Source: Streptomyces bluensis
Lineage (GTDB): Bacteria; Actinomycetota; Actinomycetes; Streptomycetales; Streptomycetaceae
Reading direction: 5' to 3'
DNA length: 64,000 nt
Assembly (NCBI RefSeq): GCF_014650715.1
Contig: NZ_BMVM01000001.1
Coordinates: forward strand, 186,001 to 250,000
The first letter of the stretch is position 1; each line of letters opens with the position of its first letter. The notes beneath the pieces are model-generated. The model saw only the letters and a program-made list of their open reading frames with translations, had not been told where the DNA came from and made no database searches. The position numbers were made by a program, and so were the translations under genes. Shown in pieces: positions 34,047 through 42,682 of this stretch.

Positions 34047-35483
34047 TCAGCCGGCCTCACCGTTCGGTGTCAGGCCCCTGACGACGAGGGCGGCGGAGTT
34101 GTTGGCCAGGTCGGGATCGAAGGAACGGATGGGCGGCTCGTACTGGTCGTTGTCGATGGCCACCGTGGACCGGAACGTGCCGTCACGGTCGACGCGCAGG
34201 TCGAAGGAGAAGGTGTGGGTCGCACGCTCGTTCAGGTAGATCGGCGTGGCGCAGAAGTAGCGGGGTGCGCCGAGTTGCTCCTCCAGCCACTCGCCGTCGT
34301 CGGTCCGCGCGTAGCACTCCTCGGGCTTGGCGGTGACGGTCGTGCCCGAGGGGATCCGGACGTCGACGGTGGCGGCGGGCTCACCCGCCCCGAGCGAGGC
34401 GATCCAGGCCGGGCCGCGGTTCCTGACCGTGACGTCGGCCCGTACGGTGTCGCCGACCGTGCCGTCGATACGGCTGCCGATCAGCTTGAGGTCGGCGGTG
34501 TTCGTCGCGTGGATGATCACGGTCCGGTAGTTGTCCTGGGGGTCCAGATCGGGGACGGGGGTCCCGGCGGCGGCCGTATCGATGGCCCGTGCGGGCTGTG
34601 CCTCCAGCTCGGCTCCGGTACCCCGCGTGTACGTCCTTCCGGCTCGGGCCGCTTCCAGGGCCTCGTCGGAGTAGGGCTCGACCGAGTAGTCGTACCGCTC
34701 GTACAAGGCGTTTTCGCCGACCTTCAGCGGACTGGTGAGGGTCGACGACTGGCCGGGGGCGATCGGCTCATCAAGCACACACAGTGCTTCGGTCCCCACT
34801 TCCGTGTCCCGGTACTCGCAGTTCGCGGGCCGCTCGGCAAAGGTGAGGCCGCGGGAGGCGAACAGGCGCAGCAGGGCGCCGTCCGCGGTGCGGTTGCCGT
34901 TGTTGCCGAGGGTGACGGGGACGGTGATCCTGGAGCCGGGCGTGACGCCGTCCTGTCGCGGCGACTCGCTGAGAGCCAGGTCGGGGCCGTTGCCGACGGT
35001 CACCCGGGTCTCGCCCTGAGGGGACGTCAGGGCGCCCGCGACAGCGGTGTAGCGCAGATTGCCTTCCCCGCCCTCAGGGGCGTGTGCCAACGCGCTGACC
35101 TTGAGCACGGCGGCCGTCACCGCGTCGGTCCCGGTGAGCGCCGGGACGTCGCATACGGCGGTGGCGTCGGTCTCGGGAGTGCAGTTGGCGGGCCAGGTGA
35201 CCTTCGCGAACGCGGCCAGGTCGCCGGCGTCCACGCTGATCCGTCCGGCGCCGACCTGGTTGTTGGTGTTGTCGTGCGTGACCTTGAGTGCGACGGTCCG
35301 CTCGGGTCCGGGCGCGTCCTCGTATGCGCCGGGCAGGACCAGCTCATACGGCTCGGAGTACGTCCAGAGCTGGTCGCTGCCGGCGGACGCGGGCCCTGCC
35401 GCGCCCACAGTCAGCAGTGCGGAGGCGGTGAGCGAGGACGCGAGTGCGGCCCGGGCACGTGGGGATATGCGAAGACGTGTCAT
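34047..35483 (-). CDS. Secreted repeat protein with DUF11/CARDB-like domains
   Basis: A 478-residue secreted protein with a Sec signal peptide ending near ASAGS (residue 35). The mature part appears to hold about three beta-sandwich modules: 35-160, 165-330 ('DLALSESPRQDGVTPGSRITVPVTLGNNGNRTADG') and 340-478 ('DLKLIGSRIDGTVGDTVRADVTVRNRGPAW'), the latter two with the DUF11-like 'vTVtNnG' pattern. There is no sortase motif or membrane anchor. Six cysteines in the C-terminal two thirds could form disulfides. No strong ribosome site precedes the ATG. Role unknown, perhaps a surface or matrix-associated protein. Confidence 0.72.
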   Translation of the reverse strand: MTRLRISPRARAALASSLTASALLTVGAAGPASAGSDQLWTYSEPYELVLPGAYEDAPGPERTVALKVTHDNTNNQVGAGRISVDAGDLAAFAKVTWPANCTPETDATAVCDVPALTGTDAVTAAVLKVSALAHAPEGGEGNLRYTAVAGALTSPQGETRVTVGNGPDLALSESPRQDGVTPGSRITVPVTLGNNGNRTADGALLRLFASRGLTFAERPANCEYRDTEVGTEALCVLDEPIAPGQSSTLTSPLKVGENALYERYDYSVEPYSDEALEAARAGRTYTRGTGAELEAQPARAIDTAAAGTPVPDLDPQDNYRTVIIHATNTADLKLIGSRIDGTVGDTVRADVTVRNRGPAWIASLGAGEPAATVDVRIPSGTTVTAKPEECYARTDDGEWLEEQLGAPRYFCATPIYLNERATHTFSFDLRVDRDGTFRSTVAIDNDQYEPPIRSFDPDLANNSAALVVRGLTPNGEAG

Positions 35484-35586
35484 GCCAGAACCGACTGGCG
35501 GGAGACTTGATTGGTTGTGCGCTGGTTCTACGACGTCAGGCGGCGGCGCTGTCAACGGTCCCTGGCCCTCCGGGAGCGCTCGCCCC

Positions 35587-36474
35587 TCACCCCTCACCTC
35601 TCACGGGACCGGACTGCGTCCGGTCCGGGTGGCGTTTCGGGACGCCGTGGTAGCCCGCGAGCAGCGGCCGGGGCAGCGGTCCCTTGATGCGTGCCCCGCT
35701 CTGGGTCTCCTCCCAGGCGTGGGCGAGGATGCCCACGCTGCGGGAGAGGACGAACAGGCCCCGGCCGAGCTCGGACGGGAAGCCGAGTTCCGCGTAGATG
35801 ATCGCGGTGGCCCCGTCGATGTTCATGGGTACCGGACGGACCCGGCCCTCGGCGAGCGCGGCCTCCAGCGCGAGTCCGGCCTCCAGGGCGCGGCCGGGGA
35901 CCTCGCCCGCGTGGGCCGCCTCCCGGACGAGCGCGAGCAGGGGGTCCCGCCGGGGGTCGCGGGGATGGAAGCGGTGGCCGAATCCCGGGACGTAGGCGCG
36001 GCGACGGCGGTACTCGGCGACGATCGCGGCGGCCTCCTCGCCGTCGACCACCCGTTGCAGTACCTCCATGCACTGCTGGCCCGCTCCGCCGTGGACGTCC
36101 CCCAGCAGGCCCGCGCCGGTCGCGACGGCGCTGTTCAGTCCCACACCGCAGGTGGCCGCCATGCGGGCCGCGGCGATCGACGGGGCCTGCGGGCCGTGGT
36201 CGACGGCGGCGACCAGCGCGGCCTCCAGAAGGCGGCCCTGGCCGGGCGTGGGCAGTTCGCCGCGGAGCATCAGCCAGATCTGTTCGGCGAAGGTGACCCG
36301 GCCGATGAGCTCCTCGACGGGGTAGCCGCGCAGCCGGATCACGCCGGGGTGGATCTCGCTCACCGCGGTGGACCACCAGTCGGTCACGGAGCGCTCGGCG
36401 ATCATCCTCTGATCCCCGTCCGCGGTGTCCCCCTCCGGTCCGTCACCGGCCGCCGGTACGGTCGTCCCGCTCAT
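35587..36474 (-). CDS. Citryl-CoA lyase / citrate synthase-like protein
   Basis: A 295-residue protein of the citrate synthase superfamily, shorter than true citrate synthase and like stand-alone citryl-CoA lyases. The three catalytic residues are in place: His in 'GDVHGGAGQQC', His in 'VPGFGHRFHPRDPR', and Asp in 'VPMNIDGATA'. Such enzymes cleave or form citryl-CoA-type thioesters, giving an acyl-CoA and an oxoacid. The ATG overlaps the stop of the CoA-transferase gene (ATGA), so the two enzymes are made together, supporting a scheme in which the CoA-transferase activates a citrate-like acid and this lyase splits it. Confidence 0.82.
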   Translation of the reverse strand: MSGTTVPAAGDGPEGDTADGDQRMIAERSVTDWWSTAVSEIHPGVIRLRGYPVEELIGRVTFAEQIWLMLRGELPTPGQGRLLEAALVAAVDHGPQAPSIAAARMAATCGVGLNSAVATGAGLLGDVHGGAGQQCMEVLQRVVDGEEAAAIVAEYRRRRAYVPGFGHRFHPRDPRRDPLLALVREAAHAGEVPGRALEAGLALEAALAEGRVRPVPMNIDGATAIIYAELGFPSELGRGLFVLSRSVGILAHAWEETQSGARIKGPLPRPLLAGYHGVPKRHPDRTQSGPVRGEG

Positions 36475-37676
36475 ATCGCACCGCCTTCGCGCAGCGTGGT
36501 GATCTCCGCCGGGGCGTAACCGAGTTCCCTCAGCACGTCGTCGGTGTGTTCGCCCAGCAGTGGCGGCGGAGCGGGGGCCGCGGCCGGTTCGCCGTCCACG
36601 CGCACCGGGCTGCCCAGGACCGGCAAGGGACGCTCGCGTCCGTCGGGGAAAGGGAGGTCGTGGACGAAGCCGCGCGCGGCCAGGTGGTCCAGGCCCAGGG
36701 CGTCCTGTACGGACAGCACGCGTGCGGCCGGTACACCGGCGTCGGACAGGATCTCCTCCCACTCCGCCGCCGTTCGCGCGGCCAGGCCCGATTCCACCTC
36801 GTCGCGCAGGGCGTCGCGGTGCGTTTTGCGGTCGGCGGGGTGGGTGAAGCGCGGGTCGGTCGTCAGGTCCTCGCGCCCGATGAGCCGGCACAGGGTCGTG
36901 AACTGCTGCTGCCGGTTGGCGGCGATGTTCAGGTGGCCGTCGGCGGTGCGGAAGGTGCCGGACGGGGCGGCGGTGAAGTTCTCGTTGCCCATGGGGTGGG
37001 GTACGCGTCCGCTGATCAGGTAGTTGGACGTGACCCAGCCCATGGCGGTGAGCGCGGACTCCAGCATGGAGACGTCGACGAAGGCGCCCTCACCGGTGCG
37101 TCCGCGGCGCACGAGTGCGGCCGCCACCGCGTAGGCGGCCGCCATGCCGCCGAGCGTGTCGGCGACGGGGAACCCTGCCCGCAGCGGTGCCGTCCGGGGA
37201 GTGCCGGTGACGCTCATCATGCCGCTGAGGCCCTGGATGATCTGGTCGTACGCCGGGCGGTCCCGCAGGGGGCCGGTCTGTCCGAAACCGGAGATCGCAC
37301 AGTAGACGAGCCGGGGGTTCTCGCCGCGCAGTGTCTTCCAGCCGACGCCGAGCCGGTCCATCACACCGGGGCGGAAGTTCTCCAGCAGCACGTCCGCCTC
37401 GCGGACCGCGCGCAGGAGTGCCTCCCGCCCGTCGGGGTGCTTCAGGTTGAGGGTGAGGGAGCGTTTGCCCGCGTTCTGGGCCAGGAAGGAGGCGCCCAGC
37501 AGTTCCTCGCCGAGAGCACGGTCGGCGCCCAACTGCCGTGCGAGGTCACCGGATCCGGGCATCTCGACCTTGATGACGTCGGCGCCGTGCAGGGCGAGTT
37601 GGTAGCCGGCGAAGGGGCCGGCGAGGACGTTGGTCAGATCGAGGATCCGTACGCCCTCCAGGAGAGGGGTCGTCAT
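36471..37676 (-). CDS. CaiB/BaiF family class III CoA-transferase
   Basis: A 401-residue class III CoA-transferase that moves CoA between carboxylic acids through an aspartyl anhydride. N-terminal 'ILDLTNVLAGPFAGYQLALHGADVIKVE', 'NLKHPDGREALLRAVREADVLLENFRPG', and the region with the catalytic Asp 'GEGAFVDVSMLESAL' are family signatures. Its start overlaps the IclR stop by one base, and its stop overlaps the lyase start, so regulator, transferase and lyase form one operon. The substrate is unknown; the nearby tricarboxylate-type transporter points to a di- or tricarboxylic acid. Confidence 0.9.
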   Translation of the reverse strand: MTTPLLEGVRILDLTNVLAGPFAGYQLALHGADVIKVEMPGSGDLARQLGADRALGEELLGASFLAQNAGKRSLTLNLKHPDGREALLRAVREADVLLENFRPGVMDRLGVGWKTLRGENPRLVYCAISGFGQTGPLRDRPAYDQIIQGLSGMMSVTGTPRTAPLRAGFPVADTLGGMAAAYAVAAALVRRGRTGEGAFVDVSMLESALTAMGWVTSNYLISGRVPHPMGNENFTAAPSGTFRTADGHLNIAANRQQQFTTLCRLIGREDLTTDPRFTHPADRKTHRDALRDEVESGLAARTAAEWEEILSDAGVPAARVLSVQDALGLDHLAARGFVHDLPFPDGRERPLPVLGSPVRVDGEPAAAPAPPPLLGEHTDDVLRELGYAPAEITTLREGGAI

Positions 37677-38434
37677 CAGGCGGTGCCTCCGATGCAGTCG
37701 AGTGTGGTGAGGGCTCGTGCGGTGTCCAGCAGGGCGGGGGTGAAACCGGCGACGGCGTCGTCGGTGAAGCGGGCGGTCGGGCCGCCCAGCGCGACCGCCG
37801 CGGTCAGGCTGCCCGATGCGGCGAACACTGGCGCCGCGACACCGGAGACGCCGGGCTCGCGCTCGCCGTGGCTGACGGCGATGCCGTCGGCGGCGGCCTT
37901 GCGGGTGTGCTCCCAGAGCCGCTCCGCCCACTCGTCGCCCGGTGCTCGGGACGCCACCGCCGCGACGTCGGCGTGGTCCGAGCGCGAGAGGAGTACGTGG
38001 CTCGCGGCCCCCGACCACAGCGGCATCTCCGCTCCGACGCGCACGACGTGGCGCAGTATGCGGGTGCCTTCGTGGCGGGCGACGCAGACGCGGGTGTTCC
38101 GCTGGCGGACGTAGACCGACACCGTCTCGCCTCCGCTCGCCTCGCTCAGCTCGGCCAGTCGGCGCAGCGCCTCCTCCGGCAACCGCCAGGTGCGGCCGGC
38201 CAGTTCCGCCCACCGCAGGAGGCCGGTGCCGGGGACGAGGTGGCCGTCGCCCCGGCTCCAGAGCAGACCGCACTGCTCCAGGGTGTGGACCAGCCGCACC
38301 ACGGTGGTCTTCGGCAGTCCGGTGGCGTCGACCAGTTCGCGCACGGACCGGCTGGGATGCTCGGCGTCGAAGAGGGCGAGCAGGTCCACCGCGCGCTGCA
38401 CACTGCGGACGCCGCCGGCGTCGGATTCGGGCAT
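37676..38434 (-). CDS. IclR family transcriptional regulator (first)
   Basis: A 252-residue IclR-type regulator: winged HTH in residues 8-70 ('SVQRAVDLLALFDAEHPSRSVRELVDATGLPKTTVVRLVHTLE') and a GAF-like effector domain in the rest ('VSVYVRQRNTRVCVARHEG', 'SGVAAPVF', 'ALGGPTARF'). AGGAG lies 6 bases before the ATG at 38434. It heads the operon with the CoA-transferase and lyase. Two 13-base sites (38519-38531 and 38540-38552) lie just upstream and recur at the second iclR promoter, so it is probably autoregulated and may share targets with its paralogue. Confidence 0.9.
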   Translation of the reverse strand: MPESDAGGVRSVQRAVDLLALFDAEHPSRSVRELVDATGLPKTTVVRLVHTLEQCGLLWSRGDGHLVPGTGLLRWAELAGRTWRLPEEALRRLAELSEASGGETVSVYVRQRNTRVCVARHEGTRILRHVVRVGAEMPLWSGAASHVLLSRSDHADVAAVASRAPGDEWAERLWEHTRKAAADGIAVSHGEREPGVSGVAAPVFAASGSLTAAVALGGPTARFTDDAVAGFTPALLDTARALTTLDCIGGTA

Positions 38435-38518
38435 GCCGTCTCCTTGTGTCTCGTCGTGTCCCGGCACGCGGCGAGGCGGGCCCTCGCCGGTGAGCAGGCC
38501 CGCTCATCACACCACGCA

Positions 38519-38552
38519 ACCATTCAGCGGTACAAGCGAACCATCTGGTGGT
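38519..38552. promoter_or_regulatory. Paired IclR-type operators, first copy
   Basis: ACCATTCAGCGGT (38519-38531) and ACCATCTGGTGGT (38540-38552) are 13-base imperfect palindromes of the form WCCA-N5-YGGW, 21 bases apart start to start. They lie 85-118 bases upstream of the first iclR gene. The same pair with the same spacing is found at 40952-40985. Confidence 0.6.
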
Positions 38553-38568
38553 ACTGGGCGGTGCCGGC

Positions 38569-39480
38569 TCAGGTGATGTGGGCGATGATGTGGTCGGCGG
38601 CCTCGGTCGCCATGCGGCGCAGCGCCTCGGCGGTCTGCGCGCCGGTGTGCGGGGTGATGACGATCGACGGCTCGTCGCGCAGCGGATGGTCGAACGGAAG
38701 TGGTTCGACGGCCGTGACGTCGAGACCGGCGCCCGCCAGGTGTCCCCGCCGGACGACGTCGAGCAGGGCGGACTCGTCGAGGACGCCCCCGCGCGAGGTG
38801 TTGACCACCACCGCACCCTCGGGCAGTGCGAGGAGTTCCGGCAGGCCGATGAGGTTCCGGGTCCCCTCGGCCAGCGGGACGTGCAGGCTGAGGTGCTCGG
38901 CCCGGGACAACAGCGTCGGGAGGTCGGCGGGTTCGGCGCCGGCGCTCGTCATGACGGACGCGGGCACCATCGGGTCGTGCGCCAGGACACGCATGCCGAA
39001 GCCCCGGCCGGCGATCGCGGCGACCTCGCGGGCGATACGGCCGAAGCCGATGAGTCCCAGTGTCGTGCCGGAGAGTTCGCGGCCGCGGATCGCCGCCCGC
39101 GTGTCTCCCTCGCCTCGGACCGCGATGCCGATGCCCCGGCGTACGGCGAGCAGCAGTGCCACGGCGTGTTCGGCGACGGACCGGCTGTTGGCCGTCGGGG
39201 TGGTGGTGACGGTGATCCCCAACTCCCGCGCGGTGTCCACGTCCACGGTGTCGAGGCCGACGCCGTGCCGGGCCACGATGCGCAGGTGGGGCGCGCGGCG
39301 CATCATGGCGCCGTCGACGCGTTCGGTACGCAGCAGGATGGCGGTGACCCGGTCGCTGACCTCGTCGAACGGGACGCCCTCGGGGCCGTACCCCGGGCGC
39401 ACGTCGGCGTGCGGGCGCAGGCGGGCCAGGGCGTCCTCGTGAACCGGCCGGGGAATCCAGACGAGCGGGCGTTCAGTCAC
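38569..39480 (-). CDS. D-2-hydroxyacid dehydrogenase family protein
   Basis: A 303-residue NAD(P)-dependent D-2-hydroxyacid dehydrogenase (SerA/phosphoglycerate dehydrogenase family). The dinucleotide motif GLIGFGRIAREV, 'VVVNTSRGGVLDE' with the substrate-binding Arg, a Glu in 'DVTAVEPLP' and the catalytic His in 'ITPHTGAQT' are all present. It would interconvert a 2-oxoacid and its D-hydroxy acid. GTG at 39480 overlaps the end of the RraA-like gene by eight bases, so the pair is one operon. Downstream are the operators of the first iclR gene. Confidence 0.87.
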   Translation of the reverse strand: MTERPLVWIPRPVHEDALARLRPHADVRPGYGPEGVPFDEVSDRVTAILLRTERVDGAMMRRAPHLRIVARHGVGLDTVDVDTARELGITVTTTPTANSRSVAEHAVALLLAVRRGIGIAVRGEGDTRAAIRGRELSGTTLGLIGFGRIAREVAAIAGRGFGMRVLAHDPMVPASVMTSAGAEPADLPTLLSRAEHLSLHVPLAEGTRNLIGLPELLALPEGAVVVNTSRGGVLDESALLDVVRRGHLAGAGLDVTAVEPLPFDHPLRDEPSIVITPHTGAQTAEALRRMATEAADHIIAHIT

Positions 39481-40054
39481 GGGGCACCAGCCGCTGGTTG
39501 GCCGCCCGGCGCTCGGCCTCGCCCTCGATGAGCCGGCGCGAGTCCGCGACGACGACGTCGACCTGCCCCGCCGGGACGATCGCCACCCCGTCGTCGTCAC
39601 CGAGCACCCAGTCCCCGGGGGTGACCGGCACGCCGCCGACGGCGATCGGGCCGGCCACTCGGTACGGACCGGTCTTCCACGGTCCCGCGGGCGTGACGGC
39701 GCGGGCGAACACCGGGACACCCAGCCGCGCCAGCTCGACGACGTCCCGGACGGCGCCGTCGAGGACGATGCCGCCGACCTCCAGCGCCTTCGCCTTCTGC
39801 GCCACCAGCTCACCGATCAGCGCCCGGGTCGCGTCCCCGCCGCCGTTGACGACGAGCACCTCCCCGCGCCGGATCGTCTCGAACGCGGCGTGGAGGCCCT
39901 TGTTGTCGCCGGGCCTCGTCCACACGGTGAACGCGGGGCCGGACAGGACCGCGCCGGGCCACATCGGGCGGATGCCGTCGGCGACGCCGAACCGGTCCAT
40001 GGCGTCGGACACGGTGGCGACGGGGAGCACTCCGGGGGGCGGATAGTCGTGCAC
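39473..40054 (-). CDS. RraA-like / 4-hydroxy-4-methyl-2-oxoglutarate-type aldolase
   Basis: A 193-residue protein of the RraA/HMG-CHA aldolase superfamily. The conserved core 'VNGGGDATRALIGELVAQKAKALEVGGIVLDGAVRDV' contains the G-x-x-A helix region and the R-D pair that bind oxoacid and metal. Members either cleave 4-hydroxy-2-oxo acids to pyruvate, decarboxylate oxaloacetate, or inhibit RNase E; with dehydrogenase, CoA-transferase and tricarboxylate transporter genes nearby, a metabolic role is far more likely. GTG start with AAGGAG five bases upstream. A heptanucleotide repeat array separates it from the second iclR gene. Confidence 0.85.
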   Translation of the reverse strand: MHDYPPPGVLPVATVSDAMDRFGVADGIRPMWPGAVLSGPAFTVWTRPGDNKGLHAAFETIRRGEVLVVNGGGDATRALIGELVAQKAKALEVGGIVLDGAVRDVVELARLGVPVFARAVTPAGPWKTGPYRVAGPIAVGGVPVTPGDWVLGDDDGVAIVPAGQVDVVVADSRRLIEGEAERRAANQRLVPRD

Positions 40055-40063
40055 GGTTCTCCT

Positions 40064-40119
40064 TCGGCTGGCGGATGGCGGATGGCCGCTTGCGGTTGGC
40101 GGTTGGCGGTTGGCGGTTG
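40064..40119. repeat. Heptanucleotide tandem repeat array
   Basis: Eight consecutive 7-base units: TCGGCTG, GCGGATG twice, GCCGCTT, then GCGGTTG four times without change. The array fills most of the spacer between the iclR stop codon (40121) and the RraA-type gene start (40054). Perfect repeats of this kind can change copy number by slippage. Confidence 0.85.
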
Positions 40120-40120
40120 G

Positions 40121-40897
40121 TCAGTACAGTGCGGGCGGCAGACCGGTCCGGGCGATGTCCTCCGCGCAGCGGCGGACGGCGTGCACGAAGCCGGGGATCT
40201 TGTCCTCGGTGAACCGCACGGTGGGCCCGCCGACGGCGAGCACCGGCGGACGGGCGGGTGCGGCGCCCGCGGGAAACGGGACGGGTACCGCCAGACCGCT
40301 GTTGCCGGGTTCGCGCTCTCCGTGGGTGACGCACCAGCCCCGCTCCACCGCGGTCTGCGTTCCGGCGCGGATCGCCTCGGCGTCGCCGCCCGACTCCGCG
40401 ACGATGCGCTCGATGAGCCGGCCTCGTGCCTCGGGCGGTTCGAGGCTGAGCAGCACGTAGGCGGCGGATCCCGCGGACATCGTCAGGACGTCGCCCGGCT
40501 CGACCACATGGCGCAGGGTGCTGGGGCTGGGGGCCTGGCCGACCACGACCCGACGCGTGCCCTCCCGTACGTACAGGCTCACGGTCTCGCCTGTCTCGGC
40601 CGCGAGTGCTCGCATCCGTGCCAGTGAGGCGGGCGGGACCGTCCAGGCCGTGTCGGCGAAGGCGGCGAAGGCGATCAGGCTGGTGCCGACCCGGACCCGC
40701 CCGTCCGCTCCCGACTCCACCAGCCCTTCCCCGGCCAGCGTCTCCACCAGCCGCAGGACGGTGGTCCTCGGCAGGCCGGTCTCACGGACCAGGTCGCTCA
40801 GCGTCAGTGACATGCGCTCCGGGGTGAACGCGCGCAGCACCTGCCACGCCCGGCTCACCGCCCGGATCCCGCCGCCACCGTCGGTCGTCGGGGACAT
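40121..40897 (-). CDS. IclR family transcriptional regulator (second)
   Basis: A 258-residue IclR regulator with the winged HTH ('AVSRAWQVLRAFTPERMSLTLSDLVRETGLPRTTVLRLVETL') and effector domain ('VSLYVREGTRRVVVGQ', 'NSGLAVPVPFP', 'AVGGPTVRFTEDK'). It is clearly related to the first IclR protein in this block but not a recent copy. GGAGG precedes the ATG by 6 bases. It is divergent from the tctC gene, and two operator-like sites lie between them, so it probably controls transporter expression and its own operon with the aldolase and dehydrogenase. Confidence 0.9.
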   Translation of the reverse strand: MSPTTDGGGGIRAVSRAWQVLRAFTPERMSLTLSDLVRETGLPRTTVLRLVETLAGEGLVESGADGRVRVGTSLIAFAAFADTAWTVPPASLARMRALAAETGETVSLYVREGTRRVVVGQAPSPSTLRHVVEPGDVLTMSAGSAAYVLLSLEPPEARGRLIERIVAESGGDAEAIRAGTQTAVERGWCVTHGEREPGNSGLAVPVPFPAGAAPARPPVLAVGGPTVRFTEDKIPGFVHAVRRCAEDIARTGLPPALY

Positions 40898-40951
40898 CGG
40901 TTCCCTCCTTGATCGTGTCGGTTCCATTGCCTCTCCCCTGAGGGACTGTTT

Positions 40952-40985
40952 ACCATCTGGCGGTCATGAATATCCATCAGGTGGA
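40952..40985. promoter_or_regulatory. Paired IclR-type operators, second copy
   Basis: ACCATCTGGCGGT (40952-40964) and TCCATCAGGTGGA (40973-40985) lie in the divergent iclR-tctC promoter region, again 21 bases apart. The first differs from the 38540 site by a single base. Confidence 0.62.
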
Positions 40986-41045
40986 CACACTGGGGAAACC
41001 AGCCACCGCCGGATCAGCTCCGTAGGAGATCACAAGGGAGTGATC

Positions 41046-42032
41046 GTGCAGAGGAAACGTTTCTTGCTCGGCGTCCTCGGCGCCGTGGGCACCTTGGTGC
41101 TCGCGGGCGCCGCCGCCGTGGACGCCAGCGACTCCACCTCGGGCGCCACTCCGAGGTCGAAACTGACCATCACGGCCCCCGCCGCGCCCGGCGGTGGCTG
41201 GGACCTCGCGTCACGCGAGCTCCAGCAGGCACTGCGGGCCGACTCGATCGTCGGCAACGTCCAGGTCGTCAACGTGCCCGGCGCCGGCGGCACCATCGGG
41301 CTCGGACAGTTCGTCGAGCTCGGCGCCGACCCGACGCGGATGATGATGACGGGCACCGTCATGGAAGGCGCCATCACGGTCAACAAGTCGCGCGTGGACC
41401 TGGAGGACACCACGCCGATCGCCCGGCTCGCCGAGGACTACGAGGTCTTCATCGTCCCCGCCGACTCCCCGTACCGGACGCTCCAGGACTTCATCGCGGC
41501 ATGGCGGAAGAATCCGCACAGCCACGCCGTCGGCGGCGGCGGGCTCGGCGGCACCGACCACCTGCTCGCCGGACTCACCGCGAAGGAGGCCGGCATCGAT
41601 CCCAAGGAGGTCAACTACATCTCCTTCGCGGGCGGTGGCGACGTACTCAAAGCACTGCTGTCGGACACCGTCGAGATCGGGGTCAGCAGCTACAACGACT
41701 TCCGCGACCAGATCGAGGAGGGCAACCTGCGCGCCCTGGCGGTCTCGGCCGACGAGCCGGTGCCGGGCATCGACACCCCGACCTTCATCGAGCAGGGCGT
41801 CGACGTGTCGCTGCCCAACTGGCGCGGCCTGGTCGCCCCGCCGGGCATCAGCGACGAGCAGCGACAGGAACTGACCGACATCGTCACCGAGGCGACCCGC
41901 ACTCCCCAGTGGGAGGACGCCCTCACCCGTAACAAGTGGGTGGAGAGCCTCCTGACCGGTGACGAGTTCGCCGAGTTCATCCGCCAGGACCAGGCGAGGG
42001 TGAACGCCATCATCAAGGAGCTGGGGCTGTGA
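41046..42032 (+). CDS. tctC: Tripartite tricarboxylate transporter, substrate-binding protein
   Basis: A 328-residue solute-binding protein of the TctC family. It starts with an export signal (basic QRKRF, then a hydrophobic stretch to about residue 27); a mature protein would be held at the outer surface. Family motifs are 'APGGGWDLASRELQQAL' and 'VVNVPGAGGTIGLGQF' for carboxylate binding and 'NPHSHAVGGGGLGGTDHLLAG'. GTG at 41046 follows AAGGGAG by five bases; a GTG at 41040 lies too close to that site. No lipobox cysteine is seen. It is coupled to tctB through a GTGA overlap. Substrates of the family are citrate and other di- or tricarboxylates. Confidence 0.9.
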   Translation: MQRKRFLLGVLGAVGTLVLAGAAAVDASDSTSGATPRSKLTITAPAAPGGGWDLASRELQQALRADSIVGNVQVVNVPGAGGTIGLGQFVELGADPTRMMMTGTVMEGAITVNKSRVDLEDTTPIARLAEDYEVFIVPADSPYRTLQDFIAAWRKNPHSHAVGGGGLGGTDHLLAGLTAKEAGIDPKEVNYISFAGGGDVLKALLSDTVEIGVSSYNDFRDQIEEGNLRALAVSADEPVPGIDTPTFIEQGVDVSLPNWRGLVAPPGISDEQRQELTDIVTEATRTPQWEDALTRNKWVESLLTGDEFAEFIRQDQARVNAIIKELGL

Positions 42033-42682
42033 CCACCCACCCCGCGCCGGAGTCGGGCCCGGCCGCCTGCCTACGCCGCCGCACCGGCCTGATCGTTCCG
42101 CTGTTGCTGCTCGTCACCGGCATCGTGCTGGGTGCCGGAACGCTCACCATGGAGGTGCCGCCCAACGTCGCCTCGCCGGGACCGCAGTTGTTCCCCACGG
42201 TGGTCGCCGTCGCGTGCGTCGTGTTCGCCGTCCTCCTGGGCATCGACGTACTGCGCCGCCCCGAACCCGAGCGGGTCGCCGGCCCGGCGGACGGGGACCC
42301 GGCCACGGACGCCGGCACCGCCGCACGGACCGCCGAGGCAGCCGACGTCACCGCCTCCAGCGCCTCCACGGACGCCCCTGTGGACGTCTCCGAGGGCGCG
42401 GCCGACGATACCGCCGGCGCCGGTGCGACGCGGGTCCGCAGCAATCGGGGGGCGGTGGCCGGACTCGTCGGCACGATCGTGGCGTTCATCGCCCTGCTCG
42501 TCCCGCTCGGCTGGCTGCTGTCCGGCGCGCTGCTGTTCTGGGGCGTCGCGCGGGCGCTCGGCAGCCGACGGCCGGTGTTCGACATCTTCCTGTCGATCGC
42601 CATCTCGTCCATCGTTCAGCTGGCCTTCTCCGCGGGACTGGGCCTCAACCTTCCCCCAGGGGTCCTGGCAGGAGTGTTCTGA
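42029..42682 (+). CDS. tctB: Tripartite tricarboxylate transporter, small membrane subunit
   Basis: A 217-residue membrane protein with four hydrophobic segments (about 20-40, 50-70, 145-165, 170-205) in the TctB pattern. Between helices 2 and 3 is an unusual insert of about 65 residues rich in Ala, Asp and Thr that has no family counterpart and is probably a cytoplasmic disordered loop. GTG start within the tctC stop, and one-base overlap with the tctA start, so the three subunits are translated together. Confidence 0.85.
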   Translation: MTTHPAPESGPAACLRRRTGLIVPLLLLVTGIVLGAGTLTMEVPPNVASPGPQLFPTVVAVACVVFAVLLGIDVLRRPEPERVAGPADGDPATDAGTAARTAEAADVTASSASTDAPVDVSEGAADDTAGAGATRVRSNRGAVAGLVGTIVAFIALLVPLGWLLSGALLFWGVARALGSRRPVFDIFLSIAISSIVQLAFSAGLGLNLPPGVLAGVF

